DNA from: Synanceia verrucosa
Taxonomy: Eukaryota > Chordata > Actinopteri > Perciformes > Synanceiidae
Assembly: GCA_029721515.1 (NCBI GenBank)
Contig: CM056567.1
Span: 22,552,731-22,616,730, forward strand
Direction: 5' to 3'
DNA length: 64,000 nt
How positions within the stretch are numbered: position 1 is the first letter of the stretch; each line of letters opens with the position of its first letter. The notes beneath the pieces were generated by a model. The model was not told where the DNA came from. It ran no database searches and saw only the letters and a list, made by a program, of their open reading frames with translations. Below, in pieces: positions 12,899-24,800 of the stretch. Position numbers and translations under genes: made by a program.

Positions 12899-15800
12899 CT
12901 CTGTAGATGGTGAGTCTGCTGATGATCGGCATCGCAGCGTGGGGGAAGTGGTTCGGTCTGGTCTCCAGTTTCCAGGTGGTGGGAGGCATCATCGGTGTGG
13001 GCGTCTTCCTCTTCTTCGTGGCCCTGGCTGGCCTCATTGGAGCCATGAAGCATCACCAGGTCCTGCTCTTCTTCGTATCCTTCACACTGTTTGGGTTACA
13101 GTGGTTATCACAGCTACCTCTCATACTAACCCACATAGGAGGCTCACATGTCACAGTTATAATATGTTGCTGACATGTTGTGGTTGGTCCAGAACAGTGT
13201 GATCCCCTAAAAAAACAAAAAACAAATTTAAAAACCATTCCACTAATCTACTGATATTTACCTGGATGATGGTTTAAAGGTGCTCTCTGTGATAGTCCCA
13301 GTATTATTTTTATTATACTATGTGTTTGTTGTTTCTCCTTGACAGTGGAGCTCAGTACATGATTGTCCTGTTCATGGTCTTTATTGTCCAGTTCTCTGTT
13401 TCCAGTGCCTGTTTGGCCATCAACAGAGAGCAACAGGTGAGATGAAAATATTGTCTGTAATCCAATGTTGCTGATTTACAACATACTGCATATTAAAAGA
13501 TCAATATTTAGTAGTCAGTGTGACCACCACCTGTCCAGCCTCACTCTCTCAGCTTCACAGTGAGTTATTCCTGGAAACAGCTAGGCTGCTCTTCAAATAC
13601 TGTCCTCCACTCTGCTATGAGCCTGTCACCTCCTCCATCAGGACAGTGGTGCCGGGGTAAGGTGTGTATGTATGTATACACCTTAGTGCGTGGCTGCTGC
13701 CTCCTGATTGGGTGTTGACAGCATAGATTTAGTAACCTGAATCTCGTCAGCTGGATGTTGTTCCACCTATAGCTCCACATGGAGTTTCAGTGAGCTCCAC
13801 TCATCCATCTGGACCCTCTCTGGAGCTCGACAGAACGACATTCAGCTGGCGACAGTCAGGTCATAGATTTACAGTAGGAGAGGTAGATGGAACAAAAGTT
13901 CTGTAATAAAAATACATATGTGAATTGACAAATAGTGATAAATTATAGTGTTAATGGTAATATGATGAAAAGAGAGATATGTCATTTCCAACATAAAACT
14001 GCTTTTATCATGTAAGTAGGGCTGTTGATCCCGTTAGTGACAGAAAGCAGAAACAAGCAGACTAGTTTCTACTACTGCTTTGCCTCTGAGTGGAGGCTAC
14101 AGAGCCTCTGAAAAATATACATACAGTAATGCTAATATTTGGTTACATGTCCGTTGGCCACATTCACTTCAATTAGGAGCTTTTGGTAGCCATCCACAAG
14201 CTTCTGGTTGAATCTTTCAGCACTCCTCTTGACAGAATTGGTGCAGTTCAGTTAAATTTGTTAACTTGTTTCTTCAGCATTGTCCACATGTTCTCAATGG
14301 GGTTTAAGTCAGGACTTTAGGAAGGCCATTCTAAAACCTTAATTCTAGCCTGATTTAGCCATTCCATTACCACTTTTGATGTGTGTTTGGGGTCATTGTC
14401 CTGTTGGAACACCCAACTGCACCCAAGACCCAACCTTCAGGCTGATGATTTTAGGTTATCTTGAAGAATGTGAAGGTAATCCTCCTTCTTCATTATTCCA
14501 TTTACTCTCTGTAAAGCACCAGTTCCACAGCATAATACTACCACCACCGTGCTTGACGGTAAGCATGGTGTTAAAGGCCTCACCTTTTCTCCTCCAAACA
14601 TATTGCTGGGCATTGTGGTCAAACAGCTGGATCTTTGTTTGGTCTGACCACAGAACTTTCCTCCAGAAGCTCTTATCTTTGTCCATGTGATCAGCAGCAA
14701 ACTTCAGTTGAGCCTTAAGGTGCCTCTTTTGGATCAAGGGCTTCCTTCTTGCACGGCAGCCTCTCAGTCCATGGTGATATAAATCACACTTGACTGTGGA
14801 CACTGACACCTGTGTTCCAGCAGCTTCTAATTCTTGGCAGATCTGCTTTTTGGTGGTTCTCGGTTGACTCTTCACCCTCCTGACCAATTTTCTCTCAGCA
14901 GCAGGTGATAGCTTGCATTTTCTTCCTGATCGTGGCAGTGACAAAACAGTGCCATGCACTTTATACTTACAAACAATTGTTTGCACTGTTGCTCTTGGGA
15001 TCTGCAGCTGCTTTGAAATGGCTCCAAGTGACTTTCCTGACTTGTTCAAGTCAATGATTCACTTTTTCAGATCTGTGCTGAGCTCCTTAGACTTTCCCAT
15101 AGTAGCCTTTTTTGAATTCAATAATGTAATTTGGACAAGTTCGGCGGACCAGATTAAAAAAGCCTGACAGGCCGTATATGGCCCACGGGCCATAGTTTGC
15201 CCATGTCTTCCTTACACCTTCCCTGACTTTGGAGTTAATTTTCAGACTTTCAGATACACACCACTGTAAACACTGAAGAGAGTCTGAGATCCAAGAATGT
15301 CATTGCCAGCAACTGCGTTAGCAATTGTTTATGCAAATAATGAATCTTGACCTTGCATATTCAGGTTTCTTAAACATGGGATAAGGTCTTATCTTGGTTT
15401 CTGACATCTGGAAATCCACATCATAAAGATCCATGACTGTTACTGCTCCCACTACAAGTGCTACTGACACTACTGTCTCTGTGCTGCAGGATCACCTGCT
15501 GGAGGTGGGCTGGAATAACTCTAAGAGCACTCAGAGGGATGTGGAGAAGAGCCTCAACTGCTGTGGCTTCAAACAGGTGGACCCTAGTCTCACCTGTGAT
15601 GCTGTGAGTGTGGATTCATGAACTGTTTCAAACAGACTGAGGGTTCTTCACATGCAGGGTTTAATCATGTGCAGCGGTGTGTTTTCTGCTCTCCTGCAGG
15701 CTTGTTTCCCCAACCACTCCTGTTTGCCCTGTGCAGAGAAGATCCAGGAACATGCTGGAGAGGTTCTCCGCTTTGTGGGAGGGATCGGACTCTTCTTCAG

Positions 15801-18800
15801 CTTTACCGAAGTGAGACTGCTTGGTTGCTCGACGCTGTGCACAGCAGCTAATCAGACAACTATCGCACATAGTGAAAGAAAAAGTCACTTCCACTGAAAC
15901 CGATCCACTCTGTGCAGAAGGGCAGTGCTAAGTCAAAACTATCCATCTATCAACATAATGCAGGACAATTTATAATATAGCAATCTGTAAAAGTATTTTT
16001 TTTTTCTAAATGTTTACCACGAGTCAACATCAGATGACTTCAATGTGCTGAGCCGTACAGTAGGTGTAGTTTGTTATTGTGCCATTTTTCAGGAAATATA
16101 CCAACACTGCTGCTGTCACTGGAATAGTAGAAGTAGTATCAGCAGCAGTATTATCATAAATAGTATCAGTAGTATCAGTAGTAGTATCAGTAACAGTAGC
16201 AGTAGAAGTAGTATCAGTGTTAGCAGCAGTAGTATCAATAATAGTAGCAGCAGTATCAATAATAGTAGCAGTAGTATCAATAATAGTAGCAGTAGAAGTA
16301 GTATCAGTGTTAGCAGCAGTAGTATCAATAATAGTAGCAGTAGTATCAATAATAGTAGCAGCAGTATCAATAATAGTAGCAGTAGAAGTAGTATCAGTGT
16401 TAGCAGCAGTAGTATCAATAATAGTAGCAGCAGTATCAATAATAGCAGCAGTAGTATCAATAATAGTGGCAGTAGTATCAATAATAGCAGCAGTAGTATC
16501 AATAATAGTAGCAGCAGTATCAATAATAGCAGCAGTAGTATCAATAATAGTGGCAGTAGTATCAATAATAGCAGCAGTAGTATCAATAATAGCAGCAGTA
16601 GTATCAATAATAGTGGCAGTAGTATCAATAATAGTAGCAGTAGAAGTAGTATCAGTGTTAGCAGCAGTAGTATCAATAATAGTAGCAGTAGAAGTAGTAT
16701 CAGTGTTAGCAGCAGTAGTATCAATAATAGTAGCAGCAGTATCAATAATAGCAGCAGTGGTATCAATAATGGTGGCAGTGGTATCAATAATGGTAGCGGT
16801 GAAGTGGTATCGGTGTTGGCAGCAGTGGTATCAATAATGGTGGCGGTGGTATCAATAATGGTAGCAGCAGGTATCAATAATGGTAGCAGTGAAGTGGTAT
16901 CAGTGTTAGCAGCAGCAGTATCAATAATAGTAGCAGTAGTATCAATAATAGTAGCAGTAGAAGTAGTATCAGTGTTAGCAGCAGTAGTATCAATAATAGT
17001 AGCAGTAGTATCAATAATAGTAGCAGTAGAAGTAGTATCAGTGTTAGCAGCAGTAGTATCAATAATAGTAGCAGTAGAAGTAGTATCAGTGTTAGCAGCA
17101 GCAGTATCAATAATAGTGGCAGTAGTATCAATAATAGTAGCAGTAGAAGTAGTGTCAGTGTTAGCAGCAGTAGTATCAATAATGGTAGCAGTAGTAACAC
17201 TAATAGTAGCAGTAGTATCAATAATAGTACCAGTAAAAGTAGTATCAGAGTTAGCAGCAGCAGTATCAATAATAGTAGCAGTAGTATCAATAATAGTAGC
17301 AGTAGAAGTAGTATCAGTGTTAGCAGCAGCAGTATCAATAATAGTAGCAGTAGTATCAATAATAGTAGCAGTAGAAGTAGTATCAGTGTTAGCAGCAGCA
17401 GTATCAATAATAGTAGCAGCAGTATCAATAATAGTAGCAGTAGTATCAATAATAGTAGCAGTAGAAGTAGTATCAGTGTTAGCAGCAGCAGTATCAATAA
17501 TAGTAGCAGCAGTATCAATAATAGTAGCAGTAGTATCAATAATGGTAGCAGTGGTATCGGTAATGGTAGCGGTGAAGTGGTATCGGTGTTAGCAGCAGCG
17601 GTATCAATAATAGTAGCAGTGGTAGTATCAATAATGGTAGCGGTAGAAGTAGTATCGGTGATGGCAGCAGCGGTATCAATAATAGGTAGCAGCAGTATCA
17701 ATAATGGTAGCGGTAGGTATCAATAATGGTAGCAGTGAAGTAGTATCAGTGTTGGCAGCAGTGGTAGTATCAATAATGGTAGCAGTGGTGTCAATAATGG
17801 TAGCAGTGAAGTAGTATCGGTGTTAGCAGCAGTGGTATCAATAATGGTAGCAGTGGTGTCAATAATGGTAGCGGTAGAAGTGGTATCGGTGTTAGCAGCA
17901 GTGGTATCAATAATGGTAGCAGCGGTATCAATAATGGTAGCAGTAGTATCAATAATGGTAGCGGTGAAGTAGTAGTATCGGTGTTAGCGGCAGTGGTATC
18001 AATAATGGTAGCAGCGGTATCAATAATGGTAGCAGTAGAAGTAGTATCGGTGTTAGCAGCAGTGGTATCAATAATGGTAGCAGTGGTATCAATAATGGTA
18101 GCGGTAGAAGTGGTATCAGTGTTAGCAGCAGTATCAATAATAGTAGCAGTAGTATCAATAATAGTAGCAGTAGAAGTAGTATCAGTGTTAGCAGCAGTAG
18201 TATCAATAATAGTAGCAGTAGTATCAATAATAGTAGCAGTAGAAGTAGTATCAGTGTTAGCAGCAGTAGTATCAATAATAGTAGCAGTAGTATCAATAAT
18301 AGTAGCAGTAGAAGTAGTATCAGTGTTAGCAGCAGTAGTATCAATAATAGTAGCAGCAGTATCAATAATAGTAGCAGTAGTATCAATAATAGTAGCAGTA
18401 GAAGTAGTATCAGTGTTAGCAGCAGTAGTATCAATAATAGTAGCAGCAGTATCAATAATAGTAGCAGTAGAAGTAGTATCAGTGTTAGCAGCAGTAGTAT
18501 CAATAATAGTAGCAGTAGTATCAATAATAGTAGCAGTAGAAGTAGTATCAGTGTTAGCAGCAGTAGTATCAATAATAGTAGCAGTAGCAGTAGAAGTAGT
18601 GTCAGTGTTAGCAGCAGTAGTAACACTAATAGTAGCAGTAGAAGTAGTATCAGTGTTAGCAGCAGTAGTATCAATAATAGTAGCAGTAGAAGTAGTATCA
18701 GTGTTAGCAGCAGCAGTATCAATAATAGTAGCAGCAGTATCAATAATAGTAGCAGTAGTATCAATAATAGTAGCAGTAGAAGTAGTATCAGTGTTAGCAG

Positions 18801-21800
18801 CAGTAGTATCAATAATAGTAGCAGTAGTGTCAATAATAGTAGCAGTAGAAGTAGTATCAGTGTTAGCAGCAGTAGTATCAATAATAGTAGCAGCGGTATC
18901 AATAATGGTAGCGGTAGAAGTGGTATCGGTGTTGGCAGCAGTGGTATCAATAATGGTAGCGGTGGTATCAATAACGGTAGCGGTGAAGTGGTATCGGTGG
19001 TGGTATCGGTAACGGTGGCAGTGAAGTGGTATCAGTGGTAGTAGCGGTAACGGTGGCAGTGGAAGTGGTGGCCGTGGTAGTAGCAGTAGCGGTAACGGTG
19101 GCAGTGGAGTGGTATCGGTGGTGGTATCGGTAATGGTAGCGGTGAAGTGGTATCGGTGGTGGTATCGGTAATGGTAGCGGTGAAGTGGTATCGGTGGTGG
19201 TAGCGGTAACGGTGGCAGGTGAAGTGGTATCGGTGGTGGTATCGGTAACAGCGGCGGTGAAGTGGTATCGGTGGTGGTAGTATCGGTAACAGCGGCGGTG
19301 AAGTGGTATCGGTGGTGGTATCGGTAATGGTGGCGGTACCAGTGAAGTGAGTGGTATCGGTGGTGGTGGCGGTAACGGTAGCAGTGGTGGCGGTGAAGTG
19401 GTATCGGTGGTGGTATCAGTGGTGGCGGTTGGTAGCGGTAATGGTGGCGGTGAAGTGGTATCGGTGGTAGTAGCGGTAACGGTGGCGGTGAAGTGGTATC
19501 GGTGGTGGTATCGGTAATGGTGGCGGTGAAGTAGTGGTAGTGGTGGTGTAGCGGTAACGGTGGCGGTGAAGTGGTATCGGTGTGGTAGTAACGGTGGCAG
19601 TGAAGTGGTATCGGTGGTGGTAGCGGTAACGGTGGCGGTAGAGTGGTATCGGTGGTGGTATCGGTATCGGTAGCAGTGAAGTGGTATCGGTGGTGGTAGC
19701 GGTAACGGTGGCAGTGAAGTGGTATCGGTGGTAGTAGCGGTAACGGTGGCAGTGAAGTGGTATCGGTGGTAGTAGCGGTAACGGTGGCAGTGAAGTGGTA
19801 TCGGTGTTGGCAGCAGTGGTATCAATAATGGTGGCAGCGGTATCAATAATGGTAGCAGTGAAGTGGTATCGGTGTTGGCAGCAGTGGTATCAATAATGGT
19901 AGCAGTGAAGTGGTATCGGTGTTGGCAGCAGTGGTATCAATAATGGTGGCGGTGGTATCGGTAATAGTAGCAGTGAAGTAGGTATCAGTGTTAGTAGCAG
20001 TAGTATCAATAATAGTAGCAGTAGTAACAATAATAGTAGCAGTAGTATCAATAATAGTAGCAGTAGAAGTAGTATCAGAGTTAGCAGCAGCAGTATCAAT
20101 AATAGTAGCAGTAGTATCAATAATAGTAGCAGTAGAAGTAGTATCAGTGTTAGCAGCAGCAGTATCAATAATAGTAGCAGTGGTAACAATAATAGTAGCA
20201 GTGGTATCAATAATAGTAGCAGTAGAAGTAGTATCAGAGTTAGCAGCAGCAGTATCAATAATAGTAGCAGTAGTATCAATAATAGTAGCAGTAGAAGTAG
20301 TATCAGTGTTAGCAGCAGCAGTATCAATAATAGTAGCAGTAGTATCAATAATAGTAGCAGTAGTATCAATAATAGTAGCAGTAGAAGTAGTATCAGTGTT
20401 AGCAGCAGTAGTATCAATAATAGTAGCAGCAGTATCAATAATAGTAGCAGTAGTATCAATAATAGTAGCAGTAGAAGTAGTATCAGTGTTAGCAGCAGTA
20501 GTATCAATAATCGTAGCAGTAGAACTAGTATCAGTGTTAGCAGCAGTAGTATCAGTAATAGTAGCAGCAGTATCAATAATAGTAGCAGTAGTATCAATAA
20601 TAGTAGCAGTAGAAGTAGTATCAGTGTTAGCAGCAGTAGTATCAATAATAGTAGCAGCAGTATCAATAACAGCAGTAGTAGTATCAATAATAGTAGCAGC
20701 AGTATCAATAATAGTAGCAGTAGTATCAATAATAGTAGCAGTAGAAGTAGTATCAGTGTTAGCAGCAGTAGTATCAATAATAGTAGCAGTAGTATCAATA
20801 ATAGTAGCAGTAGAAGTAGTATCAGTAGTAGTATCAGTAACAGTAGCAGTAGAAGTAGTATCAGTAGTAGTATCAGTAATAGAAGCAGCAGAAGTAGTAT
20901 CAGTGTTAGCAGCAGTAGTATCACTAATAGTAGCAGCAGTATCAATAATAGTAGCAGTAGTATCATTAATAGTAGCAGTAGAAGTAGTATCAGTGTTAGC
21001 AGCAGCAGTATCAATAATAGTAGCAGCAGTATCAATAATAGTAGCAGTCGAAGTAGTATCAGTGTTAGCAGCAGTAGTATCAATAATAGTAGCAGCAGTA
21101 TCAATAATAGTAGCAGTAGTATAAATAATAGTAGCAGTAGAAGTAGTATCAGTGTTAGCAGCAGTAGTATCAATAATAGTAGCAGCAGTATCAATAATAG
21201 TAGCAGTAGAAGTAGTATCAGTGTTAGCAGCAGTAGTATCAATAATAGTAGCAGTAGTATCAATAACAGTAGCAGTAGTATCAGTAACGGTGGCAGTGGC
21301 AGTGGTATCAGTGGTAGTATCGGTAACGGTGGCAGTGAAGTGGTATCGGTGGTGGTATCGGTAACGGTAGCAGTGAAGTGGTATCAGTGTTGGCAGCAGT
21401 GGTATCAATAATGGTAGCGGTGGTATCAATAATGGTAGCAGTGGTATCGGTAACGGTGGCAGTGGCAGTGGTATCGGTGGTGGTATCGGTAACGGTGGCA
21501 GTGAAGTGGTATCGGTGGTGGTATCGGTAACGGTAGCGGTGAAGTGGTATCAGTGGTAGTAGTATCGGTAACGGTAGCAGTGAAGTAGTATCGGTGTTAG
21601 CAGCGGTGGTATCAATAATGGTAGCAGTGGTATCAATAATGGTGGCGGTGGTATCGGTAATGGTGGCGGTGAAGTGGTATCGGTGGTGGTAGCGGTAACG
21701 GTAGCGGTGAGATTGGTATCAGTGGTAGGTAGCGGTAACGGTGGCAGTGAAGTGGTATCGGTGGTGGTATCGGTAACGGTGGCAGTGAAGTGGTATCGGT

Positions 21801-24800
21801 GGTGGTATCGGTAACGGTGGCAGTGAAGTGGTATCGGTGGTGGTCGTGGTAACGGTGGCGGTGAAGTGGTATCGGTGGTGGTAGCGGTAACGGTGGCAGT
21901 GGTGGTAGCAGTAACGGTGGCAGTGAAGTGGTATCAGTGGTGGTAGCGGTAACGGTGGCAGTGAAGTGGTATCGGTGGTGGTAGCGGTAATGGTGGCGGT
22001 GAAGTCGTATCGGTGGTGGTATCGGTAACGGTGGCGGTAGAAGTGGTATCGGTGGCGGTATCGGTAACGGTGGCGGTGAAGTGGTATCGGTGGTGGTATC
22101 GGTAACGGTGGCAGTGAAGTGGTATCGGTGTTGGCAGCGGTGGTATCAATAATGGTAGCGGTGGTATCAATAATGGTAGCAGTGGTATCAATAATGGTAG
22201 CGGTGAAGTGGTAGCGGTGGTGGTATCGGTAACGGTAGCAGTGAAGTGGTATCGGTGGTGGTATCGGTAACGGTGGCAGTGAAGTCATTATGGGTGGTGG
22301 TATCGGTAACGGTGGCAGTACAAGCGGTATCGGTAGTGGTATCGGTAATGGTAGCGGTGAAGTGGTATCGGTAGTGGTATCGGTAATGGTAGCGGTGAAG
22401 TGGTATCGGTGGTAGTAGTGGTATCGGTAACAGTAGCAGTAAAAGTGGTATCAGTGGTGGTATCGGTAACGGTGGCAGTGAAGTGGTATCAGTGGTAGTA
22501 GCAGTAATGGTAGCGGTGAAGTGGTATCGGTGGTAGTAGCGGTAACGGTAGCGGTATAAGTGGTATCGGTGGTAGTATCGGTAACGGCGGCAGTGAAGTG
22601 GTATCGGTAGTGGTATCGGTAACAGCAGCAGTGAAATGGGATCGGTGTTAGCAGCAGTGGTATCAATAATGGTAGCAGCGGTATCAATAATGGTAGCAGT
22701 GGGGTGGTATCGGTGTTAGCAGCAGCAGTGGTATCAATAATGGTAGCAGTGGTATCAATAACAGTGGCAGTGGTATCAGTAGTGGTATCGGTAACGGTAG
22801 CAGTACAAGCGGTATCGGTGGTGGTATCGGTAACGGTAACGGTAGCAGTGGAGACTGGTATCAGTGGTAGTAGCGGTAACAGTGGCAGTAGAAGTAGTGG
22901 TAGTGGTGGTAGTAGCGGTAACGGTAGCGGTGGAGTAGTATCGGTAGTGGTATCGGTAACGGTGGCAGTGAAGTGGTATCAGTGGTGGTATCGGTAACAG
23001 CGGCGGTGAAGTGGTATCGGTGGTGGTATCGGTGGCGGTGGCAGCAGTAGAAGTAGTATCAGTAGTAGTAGCAGTAATAGTAGCAGTAGAAGTAGTATCA
23101 GTCGTAGTAGCAGTAACAGCAGCAGTAGAAATAGGATCAGTGTTAGCAGCAGTAGTATCAAAAATAGTAGCAGCAGTATCAATAATAGTAGCAGCAGTAT
23201 CAATAATAGTAGCAGTAGAAATAGTATCAATAATAGTAGCAGTAGTATCAATAATAGTAGCAGTAGAAGTAGTATCAGTGTTAGCAGCAGTGGTATCAAT
23301 AATAGTAGCAGCAGTATCAATAATAGTAGCAGTAGTATCAAAAATAGTATCAGTAGTATCAGTAATAGTAGCAGTAGAAGTAGTATCAGTCATAGTATCA
23401 GTAACAGTAGCAGTGAAAGTGGTATCGGTGGTAGTGGCGGTAACGGTGGCAGTGAAGTGAGTATCGGTATCGGTAACGGTGGCAGTGAAGTGGTATCGGT
23501 AATGGTAGCGGTGAAGTGGTATCGGTGGTGGTATCGGTAACGGTGGCAGCAGTGAAGTGGTATCGGTGGTAGTAGCGGTAACTGTAGCAGCGGTGAAGTG
23601 GTATCGGTGGTGGTATCGGTAACGGTGGCAGTGAAGTCGGTATCGGTGGTAGGTTATCGGTAACAGTGGCAGTGAAGTAGTATCGGCAGTGGTATCAATA
23701 ATGGTAGCAGTGGGCGTGGTATCGGTGGTAGTGTCGGTAACGGTAGCAGTGAAGTGGTATCGGTCGTGGTATCGGTAACGGTGGCAGTGAAGTGGTATCG
23801 GCGGTGGTATCGGTAACGGTGGCAGTGAAGTGGTATCGGTGGTGGTATCGGTAACGGTGGCAGTAGAAGTGGTATCGGTGGTGGTAGCGGTAACGGTGGC
23901 AGTGAAGTGGTATCGGTGGCAGTGGCGGTAATGGTAGCAGTGAAGTGGTATCGGTGGTGGTAGCGGTAACGGTGGCGGTGAAGTGGTATCGGTGGTAGTA
24001 TCAGTAAGAGTAGCAGTAGAAGTAGTATCAGTAGTAGTAGCAGTAGAAGTAGTATCGGCAGTAGTATCAATAATAGTAGCAGTAGAAGTAGTATCAGTAG
24101 TAGTAGCAGTAACAGTAGCAGTAGAAGTAGTATCAGTAGTAGTATCAGTAACAGTAGCAGTAGAAGTAGTATCAGTAGTAGTAGCAGTAGAAGTAGTATC
24201 AGTAGTAGTATCAGTAACAGTAGCAGTAGAAGTAGTATCAGTAGTAGTAGCAGTAGAAGTAGTATCAGTAGTAGTATCAGTAACAGTAGCAGTAGAAGTA
24301 GTATCAGTAGTAGTATCAGTAACAGTAGCAGGAGTAGCAGTAATAGTATCAGTCACAGTATAGTGAAGCATTTGTAAAGGAAGTTTTACGTGGAGGGAGG
24401 GTGCACAGCTCTCAGTCCACTCTCTCTCTCCCCTGTGAGAATTCCGGTGGCAAGGGAACGACCAAGACGACTGGCTCACAGTGGGGGTGCAGGGTGTCCT
24501 GTGCTGGCACCCAAGCGCAGGTGTCACCACAGCAGTGGCCCCTCACATGGTTTAGCCCGCCTGCTGAAGCAGTGTACAGGGGTGTGGCGCTAGGAGCCAC
24601 CATGTGAGAGATTAGGGGATGGGCGAGGTCCAGTGGTGACTGTCCACCCTACTGATGGTCAGTCGGGTGCAGCAGACTGGCAACCAAGGTACGATGTGCA
24701 AGCCAAAGGTACAGACTGCAACTCAGAGCCCCCTACACCCTGTAACAATGGGATTGTTCAGTGTTTTCCACTGTGTAGGTGAAGCACCGCACATGCACAG

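Noticed and set aside
16045..24530. Very long open frames that look like large secreted or membrane proteins
   Set aside because: They are translations of a triplet-phased tandem array inside a tspan13 intron, on both strands, with no domain or codon structure of a gene.
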